A stretch of DNA of 64,000 nt from Marinobacter sp. EhC06 (lineage in GTDB: Bacteria; Pseudomonadota; Gammaproteobacteria; Pseudomonadales; Oleiphilaceae). The notes under the pieces are model-generated. The model did not search any database and was not told the DNA's origin. It saw nothing but the letters and a program-made list of their open reading frames with translations. Location of the stretch: the NCBI RefSeq assembly GCF_001650915.1, contig NZ_LXYO01000011.1:1-64000 (forward strand), read 5' to 3'. The position numbers and the translations under genes were made by a program. Of this stretch, positions 7,659 through 15,381 are shown piece after piece (the stretch's first letter is position 1; the number at the start of each line of letters is the position of its first letter).

Positions 7659-8453
7659 TTGGCGAATAAGCATCTTTTGGAAGGATTTTCGGCGTCATTT
7701 TGCCACGCGCTTCTGGTTGTATTCCTTGCTTTGCCTGGTGTCTCGATGGGAAGCAACAGTTTGAAATTCGCGTTCGGCGAAAAGTCACCGCCTTATAGTT
7801 CCTCGCTCGACGAGAGGGCTGTCGGGTTGTTTCCGGATTTGGTGCAGCTGACGTTCAGTTTCATCCCCGCCTATAGCACGGAACATGTGGTGGTGCCCTG
7901 GGCCAGGGCGCAGTACAACGTAAGGCTCGGCCTCACCGATGGCCTTCTCACTTATCCCTCGAAGGCGCGAGAGGAATACGCCGTCTTTTCAGCCAGGCCG
8001 CTCTTCACGCAGAACTTTGGTCATCTGGTTTACTCGGCTGACAACCCCAACATAGACCTGATCGAATCTGCTACCAGCTTTGCTGACTTGTCCAGTCTGA
8101 CGGTGATCGTTGAAAGGGGCTCTCAATGGGAAGAGGACAATATTCCCGGCTATCTGGAGCGCGAGCCGGGCCGGGACATGAAAGCGATGATGCATCTTCT
8201 GATGCTGCGGAAGGCCGGCGATTTTATGGTGCAGCCCGCTGAAGACGCCCGATTCATCGCTCGACAACTTGGCTATTCGGAGAAGCTGAAGGTTCGAGAG
8301 GTTGATTTTATTCCAAATTCCCAGATCCCTTTCCACATTGGCGTTTCGAGGCAGCTTCCGTCCGCTATGGACGTGATCAATCAGGTTGATGCGGTCATGC
8401 AGGATCCTGACTTCCAGTCACAACTGAACGCTTTGATCGAAAGTTATCGGTAA
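7659..8453 (+). CDS. Periplasmic solute-binding protein, SBP_bac_3-like
   Basis: A 264-residue protein with an N-terminal hydrophobic export signal (about residues 10-31, cleavage after 'GVSMGS'). The mature part has the pattern of family 3 binding proteins: 'FAFGEKSPPYSS' at the first strand, a 'GLFPDL' helix, 'YPSKAREEYAVFS' and a closing helix. Start is TTG 7659 with AGAGGT six bases before it. No permease or ATPase is nearby, so it may be an orphan binding protein or a sensor-like protein. The typical Arg-Asp ligand residues are not clear, so the ligand cannot be guessed. Confidence 0.75.
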   Translation: MANKHLLEGFSASFCHALLVVFLALPGVSMGSNSLKFAFGEKSPPYSSSLDERAVGLFPDLVQLTFSFIPAYSTEHVVVPWARAQYNVRLGLTDGLLTYPSKAREEYAVFSARPLFTQNFGHLVYSADNPNIDLIESATSFADLSSLTVIVERGSQWEEDNIPGYLEREPGRDMKAMMHLLMLRKAGDFMVQPAEDARFIARQLGYSEKLKVREVDFIPNSQIPFHIGVSRQLPSAMDVINQVDAVMQDPDFQSQLNALIESYR

Positions 8454-8555
8454 CGCGGTTAGAACCGTTAAAACCGCGCCGGATTAAGTTTCTGGGTTTC
8501 TTTGAAGACTCGGAGCTAATCTGGGTCACTACCAAGCCGCTCTGCAATTCAGTTA

Positions 8556-8568
8556 GTATCATTCGCCA
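8556..8568 (-). promoter_or_regulatory. Inverted short copy of the promoter-region repeat
   Basis: GTATCATTCGCCA is the reverse complement of TGGCGAATGATAC, matching the core of the element at 7581 and 18112. It lies about 60-70 bases upstream of the membrane protein gene at 8628. The match is short and may be chance. Confidence 0.3.
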
Positions 8569-8627
8569 GTCCACAGGGCGGGTTCTGTGGTTAAAAAGTA
8601 AAGTAGGGAAACGACAAGGAATCTACA

Positions 8628-9236
8628 ATGCGAAGGAAACGCACAACAGACTGGCCGCTGCTCTGGTCAGCCGTGAAAGATCATGCTGGCGCTTTTTTCA
8701 CCCTCCTGATCATAGGGCTGATATTCGGATTTGTCGGGGGCGGAATTTTCTTTCTTGGCTTTGGTGAAGCAGGGGCCATGGTTTTCGGTGGATTCTTTGC
8801 GCTGATCGGTTTGGCTCTGTTTGTCTATGCCTTTGTGAGCGCCCACTCAAGCATAGGTTACTACTACGGTCAGGCCCTGCTGAGACAGTACGGCATGGAC
8901 GTGGATGGCGTTCTGACCCGGAAAGAGGCGGATTGCCAGTTGCACCAGGTTCTCGACAATAACAACAGGGTGAACGGTGAGTATTACAGCTGCAATCTGC
9001 TTGTTGAATTTGATTTCCAGTTCAACGGACGCAACCACAGTGGGGCTTTTTATCTGAACAAGGCCGATCTGTTCGATAAACTTCGAGAAGGGGATCGATT
9101 GCCGTTAAAGGTGTTGCGGCTGGACCCTTCGGTTCACAAGGTCCGGGAGCGGCGGCTCGCCAACATGCTCAAGGGGCGTGAACCCGAGCAACCTTCTCAA
9201 ATTCCCTCTGGTGCCGAGATTACCCAATTGGCGTGA
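8628..9236 (+). CDS. DUF3592-like membrane protein
   Basis: A 202-residue protein. Two hydrophobic helices (about residues 22-45 and 49-72, rich in Gly and Phe) form a membrane hairpin. The rest is a beta-rich soluble domain with 'DVDGVLTRKE', a 'YYSCNLLVEFDFQFNG' strand pair and 'LREGDRLPLKVL', typical of DUF3592 proteins that repeat short beta modules. Function unknown in this family. It stands alone, transcribed toward the convergent tautomerase gene. Confidence 0.7.
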   Translation: MRRKRTTDWPLLWSAVKDHAGAFFTLLIIGLIFGFVGGGIFFLGFGEAGAMVFGGFFALIGLALFVYAFVSAHSSIGYYYGQALLRQYGMDVDGVLTRKEADCQLHQVLDNNNRVNGEYYSCNLLVEFDFQFNGRNHSGAFYLNKADLFDKLREGDRLPLKVLRLDPSVHKVRERRLANMLKGREPEQPSQIPSGAEITQLA

Positions 9237-9264
9237 GTGAATCTTCACATGCAGCAGCAACAGG

Positions 9265-9300
9265 GAAGCTGGGACAGGTTTATTTCCTGTCCCGATATTC
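9265..9300. repeat. Dispersed repeat, compact hairpin copy
   Basis: GGGACAGG-TTTATTT-CCTGTCCC (9271-9293) is a perfect eight-base stem with a seven-base loop, a compact form of the family palindrome. It lies between convergent genes and could terminate transcription from both sides. Confidence 0.75.
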
Positions 9301-9302
9301 TG

Positions 9303-9324
9303 GAAAGTCGGTACAGATCTATTA
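9303..9324 (-). repeat. Dispersed repeat abutting the tautomerase stop
   Basis: GAAAGTCGGTACAGATCTAT followed by TATTTGGG. On the minus strand its edge supplies the TAA stop of the tautomerase gene. The same repeat-plus-3'-end block recurs at 3435-3538. Confidence 0.7.
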
Positions 9325-9753
9325 TTTGGGTAGCCTGGCCCGCTTTTCCGGAGTCATTCCTTTTTCCCACTCAGCTTCCTCTCCCGGCGCTGGCAAAAAC
9401 CGGCCAAATTCGATCATCTGCGCGGCGGGAATGTCCTGCAGATAGATCCAGACGTCCTCGGCCGTTATGCCCGCAATTCGCACTATCTCTTCAAGCATCT
9501 GGCCCATCAGCGCTTGCTTGACCTCGGTACTGCGGCCTTGCCGCACCAGGCCATGAACATACACCTGGGGCTCCCGGTTCACGGTGCCACCCACAAAGTG
9601 CCCACCCTCATTGGTAGCAAAAAACAGAACCTGGGCAAAGAAACTGGGCGCGCCGGTTTGCGTGTTATGGGCCGTTGTTATGGCCTCCGCTATCTGCGAT
9701 TTCTGCTGCTGTGAGAGGGAAAGATTCGCGACCGTGACGGTATACGTGGGCAT
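9322..9753 (-). CDS. Tautomerase-superfamily protein
   Basis: A 143-residue protein with the hallmark N-terminal proline after Met (MPTYTV), the catalytic base of the 4-oxalocrotonate tautomerase superfamily. Its length is close to the cis-CaaD/fused-tautomerase subgroup (about 150 residues), and two beta-alpha-beta halves can be traced ('LSLSQQQKSQIAEAITTAH' and 'TEVKQALMGQMLEEI'). The second half ends in 'VWIYLQDIPAAQMIEFG', as in hydratase-like members. Dehalogenase, tautomerase or detoxifying activity cannot be told apart. The last 24 codons have a degenerate duplicate at 3463-3538. Confidence 0.85.
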   Translation of the reverse strand: MPTYTVTVANLSLSQQQKSQIAEAITTAHNTQTGAPSFFAQVLFFATNEGGHFVGGTVNREPQVYVHGLVRQGRSTEVKQALMGQMLEEIVRIAGITAEDVWIYLQDIPAAQMIEFGRFLPAPGEEAEWEKGMTPEKRARLPK

Positions 9754-9776
9754 GGGGAAGTCCTACCGGGAGTGAC

Positions 9777-9899
9777 ATGGTTTTACCTGTTCTGGCCGAC
9801 ATTGAGAATCAGGTGGTCTTGTTTCACTATAGCAACGCTTACCGGCATAGCCATGCGTACGGGCAGGGTGGGCGCAATTGGGAAATCTGGAGGGCGTAA
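9777..9899 (+). CDS. Possible 40-residue ORF coupled to the phosphoesterase gene
   Basis: An ATG about four bases after GGGAG opens a 40-codon frame whose product is rich in Tyr, His, Asn and Trp. The TAA ends two bases before the start of the phosphoesterase gene, and the downstream ribosome site lies inside this ORF. That spacing is typical of coupled genes. I do not recognise the product, so it may be a leader peptide or chance. Confidence 0.35.
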   Translation: MVLPVLADIENQVVLFHYSNAYRHSHAYGQGGRNWEIWRA

Positions 9900-9901
9900 G
9901 C

Positions 9902-10357
9902 ATGCAAATCGGAGTGATCGCGGACACCCACAGCAAGATGCGTCCCGAAGCCCTGGAGGTTTTGAAAGGCTCGGATCTGATCCTTCATGCCGGTGATGTG
10001 GGGCGGGACGAGGTTCTGGATGCGCTGGAGGCGATCGCGCCGGTGGTTGCGATCCGTGGCAATATCGACAAAGCAGGCCGCGCAGCGACTCTTCCGAACG
10101 TTCAGGATCTGGAATTTCTCGGCCACGCCTTCTACATGCTCCACGACGTCAAAACCCTCGACATCGATCCGCAGGGCCGTTACCGCGTGGTGATCGCCGG
10201 CCATTCCCACAAACCCCGTAACGAGTGGGTTGGCGATGTGCTTTACTTCAATCCAGGTGGCGCCGGGCCCCGGCGCTTTACTCTGCCGATCACGGTGGGG
10301 CGGCTGCAGGTGAGTGAAGACGGTGTAGTGGGTGAGATTATTGAACTGCGGGTTTGA
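9902..10357 (+). CDS. YfcE/MJ0936-type metallophosphoesterase
   Basis: A 151-residue calcineurin-fold phosphodiesterase. All metal motifs are visible: 'IADTHS' (Asp8, His10), 'HAGDVG', 'IRGNID', 'VIAGHSH'. This matches the YfcE/MJ0936 family, two-metal enzymes acting on small phosphodiesters; the natural substrate is generally unknown. ATG 9902 is chosen because GGAGG lies eight bases upstream; an in-frame start at 9878 adds eight residues without a ribosome site. A possible small ORF precedes it with a two-base gap. Confidence 0.9.
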   Translation: MQIGVIADTHSKMRPEALEVLKGSDLILHAGDVGRDEVLDALEAIAPVVAIRGNIDKAGRAATLPNVQDLEFLGHAFYMLHDVKTLDIDPQGRYRVVIAGHSHKPRNEWVGDVLYFNPGGAGPRRFTLPITVGRLQVSEDGVVGEIIELRV

Positions 10358-10362
10358 TCGGG

Positions 10363-10512
10363 TTGGATAAATCGAAAATCATCAAGACGTTCAGGGCGCA
10401 CGTCTTCTTCGATGATCAGGATGTGCATCTGGAGCCTGCTGCCAAATATACCCCTGCGGGGAAGGTGCCTTACAGGACCGTGTCGCCTTTGAAGGATTCT
10501 GAGAAACAATAG
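10363..10512 (+). pseudogene. C-terminal fragment of a 5'-nucleotidase (PF06189-like)
   Basis: A 49-codon frame from TTG 10363 to TAG 10510 reads 'FRAHVFFDDQDVHLEPAAK' followed by 'PAGKVPY', which I recognise as the conserved C-terminal end of bacterial cytosolic 5'-nucleotidases of about 300 residues. The rest of that protein is absent, since the frame begins six bases after the phosphoesterase stop. It is best read as a 3' gene shard. Recognition rests on memory of the motif. Confidence 0.55.
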
Positions 10513-10617
10513 AGAATTTGGGCATTGTAGATTCTTTGTTTACTATTGCGGACCAGGTTGCCAGTGACGGCAGCCACATAAGATGGATAAACCTTCAAGG
10601 ACAGAAGGAATAAAGGA

Positions 10618-12105
10618 ATGAGCAAGAAAGTCGTATTGTTGGGCGATATTGGAACCGATCATGAGGGTTTCCCTCCCACACCCGTTATCGCCGGCTCCCC
10701 CAATGTGCTGATTGACGGCAAACCCGTCGCCCGCGTTGGCGATCCCCTCGCGCCTCACTCCAAGCCCAAACACCCTCCCCACCCGAGAGCGATTGTCGCA
10801 GGATCGGCAACGGTGCTGATCAATGGCATTCCCGCAGCGGTGACTGGCGGTTCCATTTCATGCGGGGGTGTGACCATTGGCAGTGGCAGCGTTGTGATTG
10901 GGGATACGCATAAACCGGCACCTTTCTCTGGTGTCTCGCCGGCGCCGTTGAAGCGTGCTTCAGGGAAGGAGTCATCTTATGTTCGTCATTCTGGTGACAG
11001 CACGGACGCCACCTTATCATCGGCCGCCAACGGTCCAGCGAATATTGCAGATGGCGCGACGGCTGGCGTGGCGGCTGCACCTAGTGTGTCCGGTCCACTC
11101 CCAATTACTTCTGAACGGGAAGGTACCGTCGAACCTGGCTACTATGTGGTCCGGAGCCCGATGAGCAGAACGCAGTTGTTGACTGCATTGTACGGAGACG
11201 CATCCGCAAAGCCGGATCACTTTGATCGGTTGAACCCGGGCCTCGGAGACAGGGTTCTGCCGGGAGAGATGATTGTCCTGGGTGACCCGGAAGGAAAGGC
11301 GTGCACCACGGAAGAAGCTGATCTGATGGAGGTGGCGGCACAAGTAAATGCTCAGGTTCGGGCGCTCGATCCAGGCGAGGCGCAGTTTATCGTCGATTAC
11401 TACGATCTGCTGGAAGCGGTCACTTCGACAGGGTCGGCGGGTTTGGGAGCTGGCGCGGTAATGGTCTCCAGGCAGATTGGCAGTATTGAGAAGACACTGA
11501 AGAGTATTGAGCAGCTTTATCAGGACAGTTACCGAACGCATGGCCATCTTAATCATTCCGGGTTCTTCGATAAGCGGCGGGCGCTTTTAAGGGAGCTGGA
11601 TTTCGCTCTAGGTCGTGTCGCACGCAAGGGTATGTCAATAGACAGCGATGAAAGGCTGAGGCGAGCGCTGGGATTGTCATCCAAGAGTATCGTGCATCAT
11701 TGGAAGACTTCAGGGGTTGGTGCCATTCCAGGTTACTCCACGTACTATGAGCGACTGGCAGCAGGAGCCCGCTATGCCCGAAATGTCGGCTATGTGGGGA
11801 TCGCTCTGGATGCATCTATCTCGGCATCAAAGATCAAAGAGGCATGCACCACTGGAAGCACGAGCGAATGTCAGGTCGTTGCTTACCAGGAGGGAGGTAA
11901 ATTTTCTGGTTCGCTTGTAGGAGGCAGTATTGGTGCAACCGTTGCAGTTTCGGCTTGCACAGTCTTCGCTGTGACTACCGCAGGAATAGGTGGTATTGCT
12001 TGTGCAGTTATCGCTGGAGGGCTCGGCGCAGCGGCTGGTGGCCAAGTTGGTGGAAACACGGGTGAGGCCATTGGCGAAAACCTCCGGGAGGTGATTCATG
12101 AGTGA
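10618..12105 (+). CDS. PAAR-domain protein with C-terminal glycine-rich hydrophobic module (putative T6SS effector)
   Basis: A 495-residue protein. Residues 1-96 are a PAAR/DUF4150-type domain: paired 'AGSPNVLIDGKPVARVGD' and 'AGSATVLING..PAAVTGG' repeats, 'SCGGVTIGSGSVVIGD', and likely zinc ligands His15, His47 and Cys82. PAAR proteins cap the VgrG spike of type VI secretion. Residues 174-224 resemble a LysM-like module, 230-400 are helical, and 430-487 form two hydrophobic Gly/Ala-zipper segments like those of membrane-inserting toxins. The next gene overlaps by eight bases. No vgrG, hcp or tss gene is nearby, so it would need an apparatus encoded elsewhere. PAAR is clear; toxicity is inferred. 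Confidence 0.8.
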   Translation: MSKKVVLLGDIGTDHEGFPPTPVIAGSPNVLIDGKPVARVGDPLAPHSKPKHPPHPRAIVAGSATVLINGIPAAVTGGSISCGGVTIGSGSVVIGDTHKPAPFSGVSPAPLKRASGKESSYVRHSGDSTDATLSSAANGPANIADGATAGVAAAPSVSGPLPITSEREGTVEPGYYVVRSPMSRTQLLTALYGDASAKPDHFDRLNPGLGDRVLPGEMIVLGDPEGKACTTEEADLMEVAAQVNAQVRALDPGEAQFIVDYYDLLEAVTSTGSAGLGAGAVMVSRQIGSIEKTLKSIEQLYQDSYRTHGHLNHSGFFDKRRALLRELDFALGRVARKGMSIDSDERLRRALGLSSKSIVHHWKTSGVGAIPGYSTYYERLAAGARYARNVGYVGIALDASISASKIKEACTTGSTSECQVVAYQEGGKFSGSLVGGSIGATVAVSACTVFAVTTAGIGGIACAVIAGGLGAAAGGQVGGNTGEAIGENLREVIHE

Positions 12106-12493
12106 GGAGCAGTGGACAGAGTTAGCGGCCATCACCGGCGCTGCTTCGCTCGTTCTTGCCATCATTTTGATGTTCCTGATGGTCACGTTTTTTTTCCGAA
12201 AAACCGAGGAAGTTGAACGGAGAATTGCGACTCGAGGCAAACAACTGGATAGCATTCGCATCATCTGGGGGAACGGCCCAATTGGTCGATGGATGAGAAT
12301 TTCGCATGTTTACGTGTTCTTTCTATTCAGGCACCTGCCGCGAATCGGGCCGCGGATCGAAGCCAGAATGGGTGACGAGAATGAACCGCTTCCGCTTTCG
12401 CTGAAATTGTGGGTGATTGTGCCTTTCTCCGTGTATGCGGTCTCAGTGGTTTTGTTTTTTTTCACCGGTTGGTACTTGGAGGCGTACGACTAG
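12098..12493 (+). CDS. Two-helix membrane protein, candidate immunity protein
   Basis: A 131-residue protein overlapping the PAAR gene by eight bases, so translation is coupled. Membrane helices lie at about residues 13-33 and 103-125, with an Arg-rich loop between them that is probably cytoplasmic. I know no family. A small inner-membrane protein directly after a PAAR effector with a membrane-inserting C-terminus is where the cognate immunity protein would be expected. That role is inferred from position and topology only. Confidence 0.6.
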   Translation: MSEEQWTELAAITGAASLVLAIILMFLMVTFFFRKTEEVERRIATRGKQLDSIRIIWGNGPIGRWMRISHVYVFFLFRHLPRIGPRIEARMGDENEPLPLSLKLWVIVPFSVYAVSVVLFFFTGWYLEAYD

Positions 12494-12538
12494 CGGAGGC
12501 GTCCGGAGTCGCGTTCATGAAGCTCAAGGAGGAGCGAT

Positions 12539-13198
12539 ATGCCTGTCAAATACGTACGGGGCCACAAAAAGGCGCTCGCTGTTAGCGGAGTGATCCTGGC
12601 CATTGTCCTGACATTATTTCCTATGATCTATCGCACCTCGGCTTTCGGCTCGGATGCCTGGGGGCTCACAGTTATCGCGCTTCTTGATCCTGAAGAAATG
12701 CCGTGGAGTCCTTTCGACTCCGATAGCCTGGCGATCAGGCCTGCAGTAGCGTATTGGCTATTAATGCATTCCGACTGGCCATATGAGCGATGTGGAAAAG
12801 CGATGAGCGCGATGGGCGGCTGTTCGCAACCCCTGATCAATTTCGTGGGCGCATCGTTAGATACACACGATGCTGATTCGATCATGAGGAGACGTGGTTA
12901 CGCGTTGCTTCGACATTTTGCGGCAAGGGGAGAGCCCGTTAACGGCTATTACCACGGGCTTGCACCGGTGCATGAGGCGGTACTGTACGCCAATATTGAC
13001 TACCTACACGCATTGCTGCGCCTGGGAGCGGATCCGGAACTACCGATTGATAGCCCCGAAAAGGCTTTCCACGGTTTTAACGCTTTCGAGTTTGCTGCGT
13101 TTTTGGAGTCGCGGAATCAAGAGGCTTATCGAGACTTCCGGAGAGAGCTTGAAGCCTATGCTCATCAAACACATTTCTCATCCGGGGTCCCGAACTGA
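12539..13198 (+). CDS. Membrane-anchored ankyrin-like protein, second candidate immunity protein
   Basis: A 219-residue protein with one N-terminal helix (about residues 12-30) and a soluble domain that is probably periplasmic. Residues 120-200 contain ankyrin-like pairs: 'ALLRHFAARGEPVNGYYHG', then 'APVHEAVLYANIDYLHALL' and 'LRLGADPE'. Ankyrin-type proteins often accompany secreted toxins as immunity or adaptor proteins. GGAGG lies before ATG 12539, 45 bases after the previous gene. Its last codons and stop fall in a DNA segment homologous to the end of the hydrolase gene at 4490-4510, so the C-terminus may have been rebuilt. Confidence 0.6.
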   Translation: MPVKYVRGHKKALAVSGVILAIVLTLFPMIYRTSAFGSDAWGLTVIALLDPEEMPWSPFDSDSLAIRPAVAYWLLMHSDWPYERCGKAMSAMGGCSQPLINFVGASLDTHDADSIMRRRGYALLRHFAARGEPVNGYYHGLAPVHEAVLYANIDYLHALLRLGADPELPIDSPEKAFHGFNAFEFAAFLESRNQEAYRDFRRELEAYAHQTHFSSGVPN

Positions 13199-13250
13199 TC
13201 AAACTCAATTGTTACAGTTGTCGGAGAAAAATCTAAGCCGTCTACGCTGA
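13186..13250 (+). pseudogene. Shard matching the hydrolase/zinc-ribbon junction at 4490-4555
   Basis: About 65 bp match 4490-4555 at roughly 75-80 percent, including GTTACAGTTG and AGCCGTCT blocks. At the donor this is the 3' end of the alpha/beta hydrolase plus the start of the zinc-ribbon gene. Here it supplies the last codons of the ankyrin-like gene and ends before the DUF3010 stop. No repeat half-site is adjacent. Confidence 0.6.
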
Positions 13251-13255
13251 CAGCT

Positions 13256-13696
13256 TCAACGACCTTGCAGCTGCCCCACATAAGCAGCGATAAAAGCAGT
13301 TTCCTGAAAGGCCTTCAAACCCGTATCGGCAAACGCAATCGGCAGCGGATTGGCTGCCAGGGTGGACTTGATCAGGGCCGGGGGCAGCAGGGTTACCGTC
13401 AACTCAACATTGCTGATCAGTTGAATGGCCGCTTCCATTTTGAAGCTGATGGCACCGCCGGCAAATTTGCCTTTGGGCATTCGCTCTTTGATCGCGACCT
13501 TGCTAACCCCATACTCGGCCATTAACTCCGCAAAGGCCGCCTGGAACCGCTGCAGATCTTCACGGCTATGATTTTTCGGCAGTGACAATTTGCGCACCTT
13601 GCACTCCGGTAGGTTGAACTGCCCCCTGTCCATATTCAGCAAACACACCACCGCATCGCTGCCAGTCAGCTCAACCCCGCAAATAATCATAGCCAT
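13256..13696 (-). CDS. DUF3010 family protein
   Basis: A 146-residue protein matching DUF3010, a small gammaproteobacterial family. The N-terminal 'IICGVELTGSDAVVCLL' strand-turn-strand resembles the start of RNase-H-like folds, and the conserved 'KERMPKGKFAGGAISFKME' segment is seen. No signal peptide or membrane segment. The biochemical role is not known. GAGGG precedes ATG 13696. It lies immediately downstream of the SEC-C gene (23-base gap), so the pair may be cotranscribed. Confidence 0.85.
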   Translation of the reverse strand: MAMIICGVELTGSDAVVCLLNMDRGQFNLPECKVRKLSLPKNHSREDLQRFQAAFAELMAEYGVSKVAIKERMPKGKFAGGAISFKMEAAIQLISNVELTVTLLPPALIKSTLAANPLPIAFADTGLKAFQETAFIAAYVGQLQGR

Positions 13697-13719
13697 TGCC
13701 CTCTATGCCCCGGCTGTCG

Positions 13720-14064
13720 TTAGCCGCAGCACTTCTTGAATTTGAGTCCGCTACCGCAATTGCAGGCGTCGTTGCGGGAGGGCGGTTTTACCGTGGTGAC
13801 CGTTCCTCCTTTATTCAGGATAGCGGTGAGCTCGTTGATAGATTCAACGGCGCCCTTGCGGGTATCAACCGAAATACTCGCGTGCAGCTTCGCCCCGGCC
13901 ACCTGTGCCTCAACCTCCTGCTTGCGCGCCTCACTGGTAACCACCAGCGTGAGCGGATACTTCCGGCTGCCACTCTTCTGGCTGGCGTTGGTCTGAAAGC
14001 CGCCGTAAGCGGTGTGGTGCTGGCGTGCGTCCTGCCGGCCCTTGAAGAAAAATTTGTCTGACAT
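13720..14064 (-). CDS. PBPRA1643-type SWIM/SEC-C metal-binding protein
   Basis: A 114-residue protein with a C-terminal SEC-C zinc motif 'NDACNCGSGLKFKKCCG' (three Cys clusters ending in CC), as in the SecA tail. The N-terminus 'MSDKFFFKGRQDARQHHTAY' and the central domain match the TIGR04102 family of about 110 residues. The zinc motif probably mediates protein or ribosome contact, but no function is established. It is transcribed toward DUF3010 and followed by a 260-base gap upstream that holds its promoter and that of the NERD gene. Confidence 0.88.
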   Translation of the reverse strand: MSDKFFFKGRQDARQHHTAYGGFQTNASQKSGSRKYPLTLVVTSEARKQEVEAQVAGAKLHASISVDTRKGAVESINELTAILNKGGTVTTVKPPSRNDACNCGSGLKFKKCCG

Positions 14065-14328
14065 GCTGAGATCCTGATGGGAAGAATGCCCGAGCTACTG
14101 CCGGGTGGAGTCTTTTAGCATGGTTGTGGGAGCGGGGATATAGGGAGATATAATTTCCTGAATCGAGAAAGCCGGGACCTTGAGAGACGGGAAAGCTCTG
14201 GTTTCCAGGCCATAATGGCTTGGAGTTACTCCAAAAGGCGTTACAAAAATCCTAAGGCACTGAAGTAAAGACTGATTTATCTTTCAGGTCGGATTGTTTG
14301 AAGGACGCGAAACAAGGATGTCTGAGAA

Positions 14329-15381
14329 ATGGATTTGAGCCCGGTCTACCAGCCTCTTATTGCTGCACTCTGGTATCTGTTACCTCTGGCCGTAGTGGCT
14401 GGCCTGATCAAGTCGCCCTGGTTCAAAGGCAAGTTCGGTGAATTTCTGGTGAACCTCTCTGCACGGTGGTTCCTGGAGAAGTCCCGCTACCATCTCATCA
14501 AGAACGTTACCCTCCCCACGGAAGATGGCACTACGCAGATCGATCATGTTCTTGTTTCGGAGTTTGGGGTCTTCGTTGTCGAGACCAAAAACATGAGGGG
14601 CTGGATCTTCGGTAGCCCTCATCAACGCACCTGGACTCAGAAGATTTACCGGTCCAACCACAAATTCCAGAATCCGCTGCACCAGAATTACACGCACGTT
14701 AAAACACTGCAGACGCTGCTCGGGCTGGGTGACAATCAGATGCATTCGGTGGTGGTGTTCGTGGGGGACAGCACCTTCAAAACGCCCATGCCGGCAAACG
14801 TGACTCAGGGGCTCGGGTATGTCCGCTTTATAAAATCCCATCAGGAGTTGGTGCTGACCCCGGAGCAAGTTGCGGAGGTTCGTGAACAGGTGGCGTCCGG
14901 TCGCCTCAAGGCATCCTTCGCCACCGACAAGGCGCATGCTCGCCATGTGAGGGCTCTGGTGGCCGAACGCTATGGTGCTGAGCCCCGGCGGCCCAGTAGG
15001 GGACTTCTAAAGTTCCTGATCTTCCCGGTATTGATGTTGGGGGTTGGTGCGATCGGCGTAAATGCCTATTCGAACTTTGTCTCGGGGGCGATGGCGACAG
15101 GCACCAAAAGGAACGCTGAAAACAGGATTGAAGTCGCACCGCAGGCAGTTCCTCGTCAATCCGTCGGCGAACCCAGAACTGATTCGGGAGCCGTTGCTCG
15201 ATCGCCTTCCTCAGCCAGCGGTGTCCAGCGTGTGAACCAGCCGCCCTCCGAGTTGTTTTTGGCAAGGCAGGAATGTAACGCCCTGATTGCTGCAGCTCTT
15301 GGCAATCAAGATCCGCGCCTTCTCAGAGACAGGGATAAGGCGTGTACTCGGTATAAGGTTCTGCAAGGGGATGTGCATTGA
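14329..15381 (+). CDS. NERD-domain membrane protein with C-terminal two-cysteine tail
   Basis: A 350-residue protein. A membrane helix at residues 7-25 is followed by a NERD domain (about 40-160): 'QIDHVLVSEFGVFVVETKNM' carries the Asp and Glu-x-Lys of the PD-(D/E)XK-like nuclease fold. A second hydrophobic helix lies at about 225-245, then a Ser/Pro-rich linker. The last 35 residues contain 'CNA' and 'GNQDPRLLRDRDKAC', a motif shared with the protein at 16013-16579. The next gene starts inside its stop codon (TTGA), so the three genes form an operon. NERD proteins are often linked to DNA processing or defence, but none is proven here. Confidence 0.8.
   Translation: MDLSPVYQPLIAALWYLLPLAVVAGLIKSPWFKGKFGEFLVNLSARWFLEKSRYHLIKNVTLPTEDGTTQIDHVLVSEFGVFVVETKNMRGWIFGSPHQRTWTQKIYRSNHKFQNPLHQNYTHVKTLQTLLGLGDNQMHSVVVFVGDSTFKTPMPANVTQGLGYVRFIKSHQELVLTPEQVAEVREQVASGRLKASFATDKAHARHVRALVAERYGAEPRRPSRGLLKFLIFPVLMLGVGAIGVNAYSNFVSGAMATGTKRNAENRIEVAPQAVPRQSVGEPRTDSGAVARSPSSASGVQRVNQPPSELFLARQECNALIAAALGNQDPRLLRDRDKACTRYKVLQGDVH

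Noticed and set aside
14160..14205. Further repeat copy (GAAAGCCGGGACC...GGTTTCC)
   Set aside because: Only the CCGGGAC part matches and the spacing differs, so it is too weak to list.
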